Assembly: GCA_902539035.1 (NCBI GenBank)
Contig: CACBHL010000005.1
Coordinates: 1-52,869 of the forward strand
DNA from: an uncultured Pelagibacteraceae bacterium
Lineage (GTDB): Bacteria > Pseudomonadota > Alphaproteobacteria > Pelagibacterales > Pelagibacteraceae
Direction of reading: 5' to 3'
DNA: 52,869 nt
The notes under the pieces: generated by a model
Databases searched by the model: none
The model's input: only the letters and a program-made list of their open reading frames with translations
Told to the model about the DNA's origin: nothing
Shown: piece after piece, positions 8,532 through 18,321 of the stretch
How positions within the stretch are numbered: position 1 is the stretch's first letter
Layout: every line of letters begins with the position of its first letter
Position numbers and translations under genes: made by a program

Positions 8532-10061
8532 TTAATACTTTAGTTTAATATCACTGATTTTAAAAGCTTTGATAAAATAACAAATTAGGAGATAAGAAGC
8601 TAAGCCCAATAATACAGATAATAGCAGATAAAAAGATTTTGCTTTTTTTTCAAACGCAAGTTCAGTTTGAAAAAAATTTAGCAAAAAATGAAATATAAAA
8701 CCCATAAGTATTGAAGCAATAATTATTTTAACAAATTTAATTAAAAATATTTTGCTAAAAGAAAAAAGATTTTTATTTTTTAAAAATACAAGTAATAATA
8801 TTCCATTAAACCAAGATGAAATAGTAGTTGCAATAGGTATTATTATAAATCCAATTTCATTAAAATAATAAACACTTATTAAAATATTTAAAAGGACAGA
8901 AATTAATGAAATATAAAAAGGTGTTTTAGTATTGTGGTTGGCAAAAAAGAAACTAGAAAAAACTTTGATTAAAGCGAATGCTGGTAAACCTATAGCAAAA
9001 TAATATAGAGCTAGACTTGAATTCACAACTGCAGTTTCATTAAATGACCCATAACCAAATAGTGCAGAAATTATTTGTTCAGAAGCTAATATTAATGCAA
9101 TAGATGCTGGTAAACTCAAAAATAGACTTAACTCAAGAGCTTTATTTTGAATTGAAATGATCTTATCTTTTTTCTTAGATTGAACATGTTTTGATAATTG
9201 AGGCAGAACCACCACTCCAATTGCAATTCCAGCTATTGCTAAATTGATTTGATATATTCTATCAGCATAATAAAGGTATGAAACTGCACTTGCTTGAAAC
9301 GAGGCAATAATTGTTCCAACTAATATATTTATTTGGGTGACGCCTGAAGAAAAAATACTGGGTAATAATTTTCTAAAAAAAATTCTAACTTTTTTAGTTA
9401 CTTTAATTTCAATTTTTATATTAAGTGAATAATGCTTTCTTACGAATTTATATAAAAATAACAGTTGCAATAAACCTGCTAGGGAAACACCATACGATAA
9501 ATAATATACTAAGTTGTCCCCTAGAGAACTTGAAAATAATAGAACTAAAATTAAAACAATATTTAATATTATTGGTGCTCCTGAAGCGACTGCAAATTTA
9601 TTATGTGAATTTAAAATCGCTGCAAAAAATGATGCTAAACAAATAAAAAATAAGAATGGAAAAGTGATACGGGTCAAAGTTATTGCTATTTCCATTTTGT
9701 CGATATCACCTACAAAGCCAGGAGCAATTAGAGAGACAAATGCAGGCATAAATATTTGAACTATAAGAGTAATTAATAACAAACTTAGAAATAAAAGATT
9801 AAATATATCATTTGCAAATTTGTTAGATTGCTTTTTACCTTTAACTATTTCTGATGCATAGCTTGGAACAAAAGCAGCATTAAAAGTTCCCTCAGAAAAT
9901 AATCTTCTAAATGTATTCGGAATTCTAAATGCAACAAAAAATGCGTCTGCTAACAATCCTGTTCCAAGAAATATTGCAATTAAAATATCTCTTAAATATC
10001 CAAGTAATCTACTTATGATCGTATAAAAACCAAATGTGCCTGTTGACTTAAGTAAGTTCAT
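8532..10061 (-). CDS. murJ: Lipid II flippase MurJ (MviN)
   Basis: MurJ moves lipid II across the inner membrane for peptidoglycan synthesis. The 509-residue product is hydrophobic almost throughout, with about 14 predicted membrane segments. It begins with the family region [17 protein letters not shown] and carries [14 protein letters not shown] (conserved in MviN/MurJ) near residues 53-66. It is divergent from maeB across a 50-bp gap and is followed by trpS. No truncation is seen. Confidence 0.96.
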   Translation of the reverse strand: MNLLKSTGTFGFYTIISRLLGYLRDILIAIFLGTGLLADAFFVAFRIPNTFRRLFSEGTFNAAFVPSYASEIVKGKKQSNKFANDIFNLLFLSLLLITLIVQIFMPAFVSLIAPGFVGDIDKMEIAITLTRITFPFLFFICLASFFAAILNSHNKFAVASGAPIILNIVLILVLLFSSSLGDNLVYYLSYGVSLAGLLQLLFLYKFVRKHYSLNIKIEIKVTKKVRIFFRKLLPSIFSSGVTQINILVGTIIASFQASAVSYLYYADRIYQINLAIAGIAIGVVVLPQLSKHVQSKKKDKIISIQNKALELSLFLSLPASIALILASEQIISALFGYGSFNETAVVNSSLALYYFAIGLPAFALIKVFSSFFFANHNTKTPFYISLISVLLNILISVYYFNEIGFIIIPIATTISSWFNGILLLVFLKNKNLFSFSKIFLIKFVKIIIASILMGFIFHFLLNFFQTELAFEKKAKSFYLLLSVLLGLASYLLICYFIKAFKISDIKLKY

Positions 10062-10111
10062 AAATCATATTAGTCTTATATTTACCCTAATTGTACACAT
10101 AATTGTAACAA

Positions 10112-12397
10112 ATGAAAAAAACAAAGATTGATCATTACACAGATAAAGAAGCGCTAGCTTTTCATAAAGATAAAAAACCTGGCAAGATCGAGATCATTTC
10201 TTCAAAAAATATGACAACTAAAAGAGATCTTGCACTTGCATATTCTCCTGGCGTTGCAGCTCCAGTTAAAGAGATCAGTGAAAATCCAGAGGCAGCTTAT
10301 GATTACACAAGTAAAGGAAATTTGGTAGCTGTTATAAGTAATGGTTCAGCTATTTTAGGATTGGGAAATCTAGGCGCATTAGCTTCAAAGCCAGTTATGG
10401 AGGGTAAGGCTGTACTATTTAAAAGATTCGCAGACATAGACTCCATAGATCTAGAGATAGATAGTAAAAACTCTGAAGAAATCATAAACTCAATTAAGAA
10501 TTTTGCTCCAAGTTTTGGTGGAATTAATTTAGAGGATATAGCAGCTCCAGATTGCTTTATAATTGAACAAAAATTAAAAGAAATTTTAGATATTCCAGTT
10601 TTTCACGATGATCAACATGGAACTGCAATAATTACAACAGCTGCATTAATAAACGCTCTCGATATAAGTGGCAAATCAATTAAAGAAATTAAAGTTGTTG
10701 TTAACGGTGCTGGAGCATCAGCCCAAGCTTGCACAGAATTATTTAAAAATTCAGGCGTACCCTCTGAAAATGTAATCATGCTTGATAGGAAAGGTGTTAT
10801 CTATAAAGGAAGAACTGAAGGTATAGATCAATGGAAGTCGAAATATGCTGTAGAAACAAAACTTAGAACTCTTGAACAGGCAATAAGAGGTGCAGATGTC
10901 TTTTTGGGATTATCAGCAAAGGGTGTTCTTAAAAAAGAGATGGTTAAAGATATGTCAAAAAATCCAATTATATTTGCTTGCGCCAATCCAGACCCTGAAA
11001 TTTTACCAGAGGAAATTAGCGAAGTAAGAGATGACGCAATAATAGCAACTGGAAGGTCTGATTATCCAAATCAAGTAAATAATTTAATTGGATTTCCTTA
11101 CATTTTTAGAGGTGCTTTAGATGTTAGATCCAAAACAATTAACGAAGAGATGAAAGTTGCAGCATCACAAGCAATCGCCAAACTTGCAAGAGAAGACGTT
11201 CCAGATGAAGTGGTAGCTGCTATGGGTGGTGAAAGACCTCACTATGGAAAAGATTATATTATCCCATCCACATTTGATCCAAGACTGATAAGTGTTATCC
11301 CTGCCGCTGTTGCCAAAGCTGCAATGGAAAGTGGTGTAGCAAGAAAAAATATTGAAGATTTTGAAATTTACAAAGATCAACTTAAACAACGATTGGATCC
11401 AACTGTTACGATTATGCAAGGTATAAACTCATTTATAAAAAATAATCAAAAAAGAATTGTCTTTGCTGATGGTGAAGATGAAAATACTTTGAAGGCTGCA
11501 ATTGCATTTAAAAATTCGAAATTGGGAATTCCAATTTTGGTTGGTAAAGAGAGTAAAATTAAAGAACAAATTAAAAATATTGGATATAGTGAGAACTTTG
11601 ATATCGAAATTGTAAATTCAAAAGATGAGGAAAAAAGAAACAGATACGCCAAGCATTTATTTAAAAAATTACAAAGAGAACAGGGTTTACTCGAAAGAGA
11701 TTGTGATAGATTAGTGAGAAATGACAGAGTTATTTGGGCAACAAGTATGGTTGCGTGCGGGGATGCTGACGGAGCAGTAACCGGAAACACAAGACGCTTT
11801 GGAGCTTCTCTTGAAAAGATTAAACAGGTAGTCAATGTTCGAAAAGGCGAGATTATGTTTGGCCTGAATATGGTTGTGCATAAGGGTAGAACTATATTTA
11901 TAGGGGATACTAGTGTTCATGAATATCCAACATCAGAACAAATGGCAGAAATTGCTGTTTCAACTGCAAGAGTTGTAAGACTTTTTGGCTTTGACCCCAA
12001 AGTTGCATTTGTTTCTCATTCAACTTTTGGACAACCTCTTACAAGTCGCACTAAACATATAAGAGATGCCGTTGAAATTTTAAAAGAGAAAAAAGTTGAC
12101 TTTCAATTTGATGGTGACATGCAGCCAGACGTTGCTTTAAATCCAGAGTACAAAGAACTATATCCATTTGCAAATATTGTCGGCAAGGCAAACATATTAA
12201 TTATGCCTGGTCAACATAGTGCGGCCATATCTTATAAACTAATGAAGACAATTGGAGATACAAAAGTCATCGGTCCTTTGCTTATTGGACTAGGTCTCCC
12301 AATAGAGATTGCTCCTTTAAGGTCTTCAACTTCTGAAATTATTAATTTAGCATCAATAGCTGCCTATTCATCTAAGGTAATAGACTATAAAAAATAA
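10112..12397 (+). CDS. maeB: NADP-dependent malic enzyme with phosphotransacetylase-like domain
   Basis: MaeB decarboxylates malate to pyruvate with NADP+. The 761-residue protein has the two-part layout of this family: malic enzyme domain (about 1-430; LALAYSPGVAAP near residue 40, FHDDQHGTA, GAGASAQACTELF) and a C-terminal phosphate-acetyl-transferase-like domain (about 440-761; FADGEDEN, MPGQHSAAISYKL), which is usually regulatory rather than catalytic. Only 50 bp separate it from divergent murJ, so both promoters lie there. Its stop codon abuts the stop codon of the convergent BON lipoprotein gene with no spacer. Confidence 0.97.
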   Translation: MKKTKIDHYTDKEALAFHKDKKPGKIEIISSKNMTTKRDLALAYSPGVAAPVKEISENPEAAYDYTSKGNLVAVISNGSAILGLGNLGALASKPVMEGKAVLFKRFADIDSIDLEIDSKNSEEIINSIKNFAPSFGGINLEDIAAPDCFIIEQKLKEILDIPVFHDDQHGTAIITTAALINALDISGKSIKEIKVVVNGAGASAQACTELFKNSGVPSENVIMLDRKGVIYKGRTEGIDQWKSKYAVETKLRTLEQAIRGADVFLGLSAKGVLKKEMVKDMSKNPIIFACANPDPEILPEEISEVRDDAIIATGRSDYPNQVNNLIGFPYIFRGALDVRSKTINEEMKVAASQAIAKLAREDVPDEVVAAMGGERPHYGKDYIIPSTFDPRLISVIPAAVAKAAMESGVARKNIEDFEIYKDQLKQRLDPTVTIMQGINSFIKNNQKRIVFADGEDENTLKAAIAFKNSKLGIPILVGKESKIKEQIKNIGYSENFDIEIVNSKDEEKRNRYAKHLFKKLQREQGLLERDCDRLVRNDRVIWATSMVACGDADGAVTGNTRRFGASLEKIKQVVNVRKGEIMFGLNMVVHKGRTIFIGDTSVHEYPTSEQMAEIAVSTARVVRLFGFDPKVAFVSHSTFGQPLTSRTKHIRDAVEILKEKKVDFQFDGDMQPDVALNPEYKELYPFANIVGKANILIMPGQHSAAISYKLMKTIGDTKVIGPLLIGLGLPIEIAPLRSSTSEIINLASIAAYSSKVIDYKK

Positions 12398-12991
12398 TTA
12401 TTCTTTTTGAATTCTTAAGTCCTCAACTAATATTATACTTGCTATTACATTCTCAACGTCAAGAATTTCTTTGGCTTCACTTATAACCAAATCTTTTTCT
12501 TCAGTTGTTAGAGCAATCCCGTATACATATATTTTTTTCTTGTATGTATCTATTTGATAATTCGTAGCTTTAATGTTTTTATTTAATATTAAAGCTGTTC
12601 TAAGCTGAGTGGTAATTAAGATATCTTTGGCAGATTGTTTAAAATTAAATTCTTCTTTTATCTTTACGTCGTTACGAACAGATCTAGTGCCTTTTGTCTC
12701 CCATGCAATTTTTGTTATTTGTAATTTTTCCTCAGGACTATCAACTTTTCCAGTTAAAAAAATTCTTCCATCAAGTACTTTTGATTTTACTGAGAGAAAA
12801 TATTTTTTATCTTTAGCTAAAATTCTAGCTGACAAACTTTTTTGCATTATAGAGTCGTCAATCTGTGTTCCTAAAGTTCTAGGATCTAACGCAACAGAAA
12901 CGCCTGTCCCAAATAATCCTTTTGAACCAACACCAACACATCCTGACAAAATAAACCCAATAAAAATTATTATTAATAATTTAATTTTCAT
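12398..12991 (-). CDS. BON-domain outer-membrane lipoprotein (YraP/DolP-like)
   Basis: A 197-residue lipoprotein: a lipobox ILSGC with Cys18 as acylation site, then two tandem BON domains (around residues 50-115 and 120-190; LDGRIFLTGKVDSPEEK and KKIYVYGIALTTEEK are the two beta-hairpin cores). Dual-BON lipoproteins such as E. coli DolP/YraP maintain outer-membrane integrity at phospholipid-rich sites. The gene overlaps the end of rsmI by 11 bp and is close to an LpoA-like gene; E. coli has rsmI, lpoA and yraP in one neighbourhood, which supports the assignment. Function here is inferred from family and context. Confidence 0.88.
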   Translation of the reverse strand: MKIKLLIIIFIGFILSGCVGVGSKGLFGTGVSVALDPRTLGTQIDDSIMQKSLSARILAKDKKYFLSVKSKVLDGRIFLTGKVDSPEEKLQITKIAWETKGTRSVRNDVKIKEEFNFKQSAKDILITTQLRTALILNKNIKATNYQIDTYKKKIYVYGIALTTEEKDLVISEAKEILDVENVIASIILVEDLRIQKE

Positions 12992-13844
12992 TTTTAACCC
13001 TTAAACAATAATTATAGACTTGTTTTTTTGACACCTTACTATTTTGGCAAATTATGTCTGTAATTTCTTTTATTGTAAGTTTATTAATCATTATATCAAT
13101 TTTATTAATATCAGATTCACTCAAATTTTTAGAACTATTTTTATCAATTTTTTTTTCGGAAATAACAACTGTTATTTCGCCTTTAGGTTCTTTCCGAAAC
13201 TCTCTCAACTCATCTACGTTTACTCTTAAAAACTCTTCGTACAATTTAGTAATTTCCCTGCAGATGACAACTTTTCTCTCACTGAAGTATTTTTTAATTT
13301 CGGGAATAATTTTATTAATTTTTTTTGGGGATACAAAAAAAACTAAACTGGTGCTAAATTCCGAGAGTCTATTTAACTCCTTAGTTAATTGCTGTTTTTT
13401 CTCTGGAAGGAATCCATAAAAGAAAAACTGATCAGAAAATCCACTGATGGATATAGCAGTTGCAACTGCTGATGGACCAGGTATTGGGACAATCTTAATA
13501 TTATTTTTAACACATTCATTAACTAAAACTGAGCCTGGATCAGAGATAGCAGGAGTCCCGGCATCAGAAATTAGAGATATTATTTTTCCAGATTTCAAAT
13601 ATTCAATTATTTTTAAAATATTTTTTTTTTCATTAAATTTATGATTTGAAATCAATTTTGATTTGATTTCATATTTATTTAACAAATTTTTTGAAATGCG
13701 AGTGTCTTCACATAAAATAAAATTAGATTGTTTTAATATTTCTAGTGCTCTTATAGTAATATCTTTTAAATTTCCTATTGGCGTTGAGACTATATAAAGA
13801 CCATTTTCATTACCTTTTATTTTAGATTGTGGTTTAATGATCAT
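12981..13844 (-). CDS. rsmI: 16S rRNA (cytidine-1402 2'-O)-methyltransferase RsmI
   Basis: RsmI uses SAM to methylate the ribose of C1402 in the ribosomal decoding centre. The 287-residue protein has the tetrapyrrole-methylase fold: STPIGNLKDITIRALE near the N-terminus, CEDTRISKNLL, SDAGTPAISDPGS (SAM-site loop), PGPSAVATAISISG and, in the second half, CREITKLYEE. A C-terminal helical extension (INKLTIKEITDIICQ) follows. It is divergent from the LpoA-like gene (34 bp gap) and overlaps the BON lipoprotein gene by 11 bp. Confidence 0.96.
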   Translation of the reverse strand: MIIKPQSKIKGNENGLYIVSTPIGNLKDITIRALEILKQSNFILCEDTRISKNLLNKYEIKSKLISNHKFNEKKNILKIIEYLKSGKIISLISDAGTPAISDPGSVLVNECVKNNIKIVPIPGPSAVATAISISGFSDQFFFYGFLPEKKQQLTKELNRLSEFSTSLVFFVSPKKINKIIPEIKKYFSERKVVICREITKLYEEFLRVNVDELREFRKEPKGEITVVISEKKIDKNSSKNLSESDINKIDIMINKLTIKEITDIICQNSKVSKKQVYNYCLRVKNEN

Positions 13845-13878
13845 AATTTAGATAAAAAAATATAATATTAACATCAAA

Positions 13879-15033
13879 ATGATTAAATTAATTAAAATTC
13901 TTTTTATTGTAAAATTCGGAGTGTTTTTATTATTTTTTCAAACAGCAGATGCTAGCGAAAAAATAAAGATTGGTTTGCTGATACCAATGACGGGATCAAA
14001 CAAAGAAATTGGTCAGTCAATTATTAAAGCTGTTAGTTTAGCAGTTAAAGACATAGATAGCAGCTCAATTGAAGTTTACCCCAAAGATACAGCCTCTAGA
14101 CCTAATCAATCTCTTAAATCTGCATTTGAATTAAAACAAATGGGTATAAAGGTTGTTATAGGTCCAGTCTTCTATGAGAGTTTAGCTTATTTAGATGAAA
14201 TTAAAGACTTAACTTTTTTATCTTTAACAAACAAAACTTTAGATCTTCCAAAAAATGTTATTTCAGCAGGAATAAATTCTACTTCACAGTTCAATACCAT
14301 CAAAAAATTTTTAGAAAAAAATAATGTTGAAAGAACTATTTTTTTAACACCAATTAGAGAATATGAATTTGAAATTAAAAAAGCAATAAAAGACTCAAAA
14401 ATAAAAGTTTTTAAAAAATATGACTATAATATTGAACCTACAAAACTTACAAAACAAATCGAAGAAATTACAAAATATAAAATAAGAAAACAAAATTTAG
14501 AGGATGAAATCTCAAGAATTAAAAATTCAAATGATCCTAATAAAGAAAAAAAAATAAAAAGATTGGAGAAAAGATATACTATAGGAAATCTTAAATTTGA
14601 TGCGGTCGTTGTTGCTGATTTCGATGAAAGTCTAAAAAGTGTGACTACATCACTTTTGTATACTGACGTTCAACCTAAAGATAAATATTTTATAACTCTT
14701 AATCAATGGTTTGATGAAAGTTTGTTAAACGAAACAGATGTTCAGCCAATATATTATCCTTCGATTAACAAAGAAAATTTTGATAATTACAAAATTAAAT
14801 ATTTTAATGCCTTTAATGAAGATCCTACACATTTATCATTATTAAGTTATGATTTAGTTGGTCTTATTTATTATCTGTCACTGAAGTCAGATCTTTCTAA
14901 TCTAAATAAATTGTTTAAGAAGCAAAACTCATTTAAAGGTAAAATAGGAATATTTGACGTTAAAAATAATAAAATTAATCATAGACTAAATTTTTATAAA
15001 ATTGAGGATAAAGAACTTATAAAAATTTTCTAA
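13879..15033 (+). CDS. LpoA-like periplasmic binding-fold protein
   Basis: A 384-residue exported protein with a signal peptide (about residues 1-26, ending near TADASE) and a type I periplasmic-binding fold (KIGLLIPMTGSNKEIGQSI, then VVIGPVFYESL). This matches the C-terminal domain of LpoA and relatives in the branched-chain-amino-acid-receptor superfamily. It lacks the N-terminal TPR domain of E. coli LpoA and has no clear lipobox, so anchoring and activation of a penicillin-binding protein are unproven. The strongest hint is position: it is divergent from rsmI exactly as lpoA is in E. coli. Its end overlaps rdgB tail-to-tail by 17 bp. Confidence 0.78.
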   Translation: MIKLIKILFIVKFGVFLLFFQTADASEKIKIGLLIPMTGSNKEIGQSIIKAVSLAVKDIDSSSIEVYPKDTASRPNQSLKSAFELKQMGIKVVIGPVFYESLAYLDEIKDLTFLSLTNKTLDLPKNVISAGINSTSQFNTIKKFLEKNNVERTIFLTPIREYEFEIKKAIKDSKIKVFKKYDYNIEPTKLTKQIEEITKYKIRKQNLEDEISRIKNSNDPNKEKKIKRLEKRYTIGNLKFDAVVVADFDESLKSVTTSLLYTDVQPKDKYFITLNQWFDESLLNETDVQPIYYPSINKENFDNYKIKYFNAFNEDPTHLSLLSYDLVGLIYYLSLKSDLSNLNKLFKKQNSFKGKIGIFDVKNNKINHRLNFYKIEDKELIKIF

Positions 15034-15619
15034 GTTTTTTAAAAGCAAAGTATCGATGGTCTATTTTATATTTTTTTGCAGGCTTTATTTCTCCAAATGT
15101 TTTTTTTTTGCCCTTAGGTATAAAAATAGGATCATAACCAAATCCATTTATGCCTTTGGGTTCATTTGAAATATACCCTTCAATTTTACTTTGAACACAT
15201 GCAATTTTTTTGTTCAAATATGAAATAGATAAAGCACATATAAACCTTGCTTTAATTTTTCTTAGTTTCCAATTTTTATTTTTTTTATTGAGCTCTCTAT
15301 AAACTCGTTTAATGGCCTTATTAAAGTCTCCCTTTTTTCCTCCCCATCTAGCAGAGTAAATGCCAGGTCTTTTGTCCAAAAAATCTATTTCTAAGCCGGA
15401 GTCATCAGCTAAACATAAAAGACCTGTTCTTTTTGAAAAATATTTAGACTTAATTAGCGAGTTTTCTTTAAATGTTTTCCCATTTTCTATTGGGCTTTTA
15501 AGATTAAACTTGGATGTAGAATAAATTTCAATGTTTTTTGGGAGTAAACTCTTTATTTCACGCAATTTACCTTTATTATTTGTTCCTATAAGCAATTTAT
15601 TTATTTTTTGTTTTGGCAT
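15017..15619 (-). CDS. rdgB: Non-canonical purine NTP (XTP/dITP) pyrophosphatase RdgB
   Basis: RdgB removes dITP, ITP and XTP from the nucleotide pool. The 200-residue protein matches the family in length and motifs: IGTNNKGKLREI at the front (the conserved SxNxxKxxE-type substrate loop), LADDSGLEIDFL with the metal-binding Asp pair, PGIYSARWGG, and NGFGYDPIFIP. The C-terminal segment KIDHRYFAFKKLRKFL carries the conserved SHR-like step as DHR. The stop codon lies inside the end of the convergent LpoA-like gene. It sits just upstream of, and divergent to, grpE. Confidence 0.95.
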   Translation of the reverse strand: MPKQKINKLLIGTNNKGKLREIKSLLPKNIEIYSTSKFNLKSPIENGKTFKENSLIKSKYFSKRTGLLCLADDSGLEIDFLDKRPGIYSARWGGKKGDFNKAIKRVYRELNKKNKNWKLRKIKARFICALSISYLNKKIACVQSKIEGYISNEPKGINGFGYDPIFIPKGKKKTFGEIKPAKKYKIDHRYFAFKKLRKFL

Positions 15620-15648
15620 CTAGAAATTATCAAAATCCTTACCATATA
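15620..15648 (+). promoter_or_regulatory. Sigma-32-like heat-shock promoter of grpE
   Basis: The -35-like CTAGAA (15620-15625) has one mismatch to CTTGAA. Eighteen bases after its first four bases comes a perfect alphaproteobacterial-type -10, CCATATA (15642-15648). The same 18-base spacing occurs in front of hslV. The grpE ATG begins only 7 bases after the -10, so transcripts would start at or next to the start codon. Confidence 0.5.
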
Positions 15649-15655
15649 AGGTGTA

Positions 15656-16306
15656 ATGGAAAAAGAAGAAAACCAAAACAACTTTACTAAAGATCGTCAG
15701 GAGCAAGTAAAAGAAACAGCTAAACCTGAAGAAAATTTAGAGAATGAAATTAATCAAGATAAAAATCAAGAAGCTAAGGAAGAAATTAAAGAACCAACTC
15801 AAGAAGAAAAAATTACTGAACTTGAGGATAAATTAGCAAGAACTTTTGCTGAAATGGAAAATCAAAGAAGAAGATTTGAAAAAGAAAAAGATGAAGCATT
15901 TGAGTATGGTGGGTATAGTTTTGCTAAGGAAGCATTAAATTTAATTGATAATTTAGAACGTTCAAAACAAGTTTTGGAAGCGGATGAGAAATTAAAAGGA
16001 ACAGAGGCTCTTAATAAATCATTAGAACATTTAGATATCATTAAAAAAGATACGATCTCAATTTTTGAAAAAAATAACATCAAACCCATAGAAAGTTTAA
16101 ATAAAAAACTAGATCCTAATTTTCATCAAGCAATGATGGAAATACTTGACGATACAAAAGAACCTGGAACAATTATTCAAGAAATTCAGAAAGGATTTAC
16201 TATCAAAGATCGACTGCTTAGACCTTCTTTGGTTGGTGTATCTAAGAAAACTTCTAAAAAAGAGGAAAAAACTGAGGAAAATAAAGAAAATACAGAGGAT
16301 AAATAA
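15656..16306 (+). CDS. grpE: Nucleotide exchange factor GrpE
   Basis: GrpE releases ADP from DnaK during the chaperone cycle. The 216-residue product has a long, glutamate/lysine-rich disordered N-terminus (about 1-55), a coiled-coil helix (ELEDKLARTFAEMENQRRR) and the conserved head region (AKEALNLIDNLERS, LDPNFHQAMMEI, GFTIKDRLLRPSLVGVS). It ends with another acidic low-complexity tail. It lies 60 bp before dnaK, followed by dnaJ. hrcA, which often precedes grpE in alphaproteobacteria, is not here. Heat-shock control by RpoH is suggested by the promoter motif upstream. Confidence 0.96.
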   Translation: MEKEENQNNFTKDRQEQVKETAKPEENLENEINQDKNQEAKEEIKEPTQEEKITELEDKLARTFAEMENQRRRFEKEKDEAFEYGGYSFAKEALNLIDNLERSKQVLEADEKLKGTEALNKSLEHLDIIKKDTISIFEKNNIKPIESLNKKLDPNFHQAMMEILDDTKEPGTIIQEIQKGFTIKDRLLRPSLVGVSKKTSKKEEKTEENKENTEDK

Positions 16307-16318
16307 TTCTAAGATCAG

Positions 16319-16345
16319 CTTGTAGATTAGAATTTAAACCTTATA
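16319..16345 (+). promoter_or_regulatory. Possible sigma-32-like promoter of dnaK
   Basis: CTTG (16319-16322) is followed after 16 bases by CCTTATA (16339-16345), one mismatch to CCATNTA. The spacing is two bases shorter than in front of grpE and hslV. A 21-base leader with a weak AGGAT follows before the dnaK ATG. No CIRCE inverted repeat is present. The call is tentative. Confidence 0.35.
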
Positions 16346-16366
16346 TGACGTCTAGGATATGAAATT

Positions 16367-18292
16367 ATGAGCAAAATTATTGGAATAGATTTAGGTACAA
16401 CAAATTCGTGCGTTGCAATAATGGAGGGAACGCAAGCTAAAGTTTTAGAAAATGCAGAAGGTGCAAGAACAACTCCTTCGGTTGTAGCATTTACGGATGA
16501 AAACGAAAAATTAATCGGACAGCCGGCCAAAAGACAAGCTGTAACAAATCCAGAAAATACAATCTTTGCAGTTAAAAGATTGATTGGCAGAAACTTTGAT
16601 GATCAAACAGTTAAAAAGGATGTAGAAGCAGCTCCTTTTAAAATAGTGAATTCTGAAAAAGGTGATGCTTGGATTGAAGCTAAAGGGGAAAAATACTCCC
16701 CCTCTCAAATATCTGCCTTTATCTTACAAAAAATGAAAGAGACCGCTGAAAAGTACTTAGGACAAGCTGTAACTAAAGCAGTTATTACTGTGCCAGCATA
16801 TTTTAATGATGCACAAAGACAAGCGACCAAAGATGCTGGAAAAATTGCTGGATTAGAGGTTTTAAGAATTATAAATGAACCAACGGCTGCGTCACTTGCT
16901 TATGGTTTGGATAAAAAACAAAATAAAAAAATAGCAGTTTATGATTTAGGTGGAGGAACATTTGATGTTTCGATTCTTGAATTAGGCGATGGGGTATTTG
17001 AGGTTAAATCAACTAATGGTGATACGTTTTTAGGTGGTGAGGATTTTGATAATGCAGTAGTTGATTATTTAGTTTCTGAATTTAAAAAAGACAACGGTAT
17101 TGATCTTAAGTCTGATAAACTTGCTTTACAAAGATTAAAAGAAGCCGCCGAAAAAGCAAAAATTGAATTATCATCTGCAGAACAAACAGATATTAATTTA
17201 CCGTTTATTACTGCCGATAAGACGGGTCCTAAACACATTAATTTGAAAATGACTAGAGCTAAACTAGAGGCCTTAGTTGAAGATTTGATTGCAAGAACCA
17301 TTCCACCATGCAAAACTGCTTTAAAGGATGCTGGTGTTAATGCTAGCGAAATTGACGAAGTAGTAATGGTCGGTGGAATGACTAGAATGCCTAAAGTTTT
17401 AGAAGAAGTTAAAAACTTTTTTGGCAAAGACCCAAATAAAAGTGTAAATCCAGATGAAGTCGTAGCTATGGGGGCTGCAATTCAAGCTGGAGTGTTACAA
17501 GGTGATGTTAAAGATGTTCTTTTATTAGATGTCACTCCTTTGTCGCTTGGTATCGAAACTCTTGGTGGAGTTTCAACAAAACTAATTGACAAAAATACAA
17601 CAATACCAACTAAAAAAAGCCAGGTTTTTTCAACTGCAGAGGATAATCAGCCAGCTGTGTCCATTAGAGTTTTGCAAGGTGAAAGAGAAATGGCAACTGA
17701 TAACAAAGCTTTAGGTAACTTTGAGCTTGTAGGTATTGCACCTGCACCGAGAGGTGTACCTCAAATTGAAGTAACTTTTGATATTGATGCAAATGGTATC
17801 GTAAATGTTTCAGCAAAAGACAAAGGAACTGGTAAAGAGCAAAAAATCCAAATTCAAGCCTCAGGTGGGCTAAGTGATGAAGAAATAGAAAAAATGGTTA
17901 AAGATGCTGAGGCTAACAAGGAAGCTGATAAGAAAAAAAGGGAGTCAGTTGATGTTAGAAATCAAGCAGATACTTTAATTCACTCTACTGAGAAGAACTT
18001 AAAAGAACATGGAACAAAAGTTTCTGATGCTGAAAAGAAAGCAATTGAAGATGCTTCATCAGCTGTAAAAGAAGCTCTAAAAGGTGATGATATTGAAGAT
18101 ATCAAGAAAAAAACAGAAGCTTTAGTTCAAGCTTCTATGAAACTTGGAGAGGCAATCTATAAATCACAACAAAGCGCTAAACCAGACTCTGGAAAAGATG
18201 ATGGTGGAGATGATGCAGGTAAAAAAGACGAAAATGTTGTTGATGCTGATTTTGAAGAAGTAAAAGACGAGAACAAAGAAAAAAGCGCATAA
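16367..18292 (+). CDS. dnaK: Hsp70 chaperone DnaK
   Basis: This is the ATP-driven protein-folding chaperone. At 641 residues the length is normal. The nucleotide-binding domain begins [13 protein letters not shown] and contains [28 protein letters not shown] and [12 protein letters not shown]. The linker [15 protein letters not shown] (about 386-400) leads into the substrate-binding domain. The acidic C-terminal tail ([11 protein letters not shown]) is typical. It sits in the grpE-dnaK-dnaJ run. Confidence 0.99.
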   Translation: MSKIIGIDLGTTNSCVAIMEGTQAKVLENAEGARTTPSVVAFTDENEKLIGQPAKRQAVTNPENTIFAVKRLIGRNFDDQTVKKDVEAAPFKIVNSEKGDAWIEAKGEKYSPSQISAFILQKMKETAEKYLGQAVTKAVITVPAYFNDAQRQATKDAGKIAGLEVLRIINEPTAASLAYGLDKKQNKKIAVYDLGGGTFDVSILELGDGVFEVKSTNGDTFLGGEDFDNAVVDYLVSEFKKDNGIDLKSDKLALQRLKEAAEKAKIELSSAEQTDINLPFITADKTGPKHINLKMTRAKLEALVEDLIARTIPPCKTALKDAGVNASEIDEVVMVGGMTRMPKVLEEVKNFFGKDPNKSVNPDEVVAMGAAIQAGVLQGDVKDVLLLDVTPLSLGIETLGGVSTKLIDKNTTIPTKKSQVFSTAEDNQPAVSIRVLQGEREMATDNKALGNFELVGIAPAPRGVPQIEVTFDIDANGIVNVSAKDKGTGKEQKIQIQASGGLSDEEIEKMVKDAEANKEADKKKRESVDVRNQADTLIHSTEKNLKEHGTKVSDAEKKAIEDASSAVKEALKGDDIEDIKKKTEALVQASMKLGEAIYKSQQSAKPDSGKDDGGDDAGKKDENVVDADFEEVKDENKEKSA

Positions 18293-18321
18293 ACTGACAT
18301 TTAAAAGTCTGGGGTAATTGA

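Noticed and set aside
11446..11835. A long open frame antisense to maeB.
   Set aside because: It lies wholly inside a well-supported gene, has no recognisable domain, and similar antisense frames occur opposite other genes (for example 22174-22752 opposite pfkB), as expected from codon bias.
16307..16366. A CIRCE element before dnaK.
   Set aside because: No TTAGCACTC-N9-GAGTGCTAA or close variant is present; only a sigma-32-like motif is plausible.
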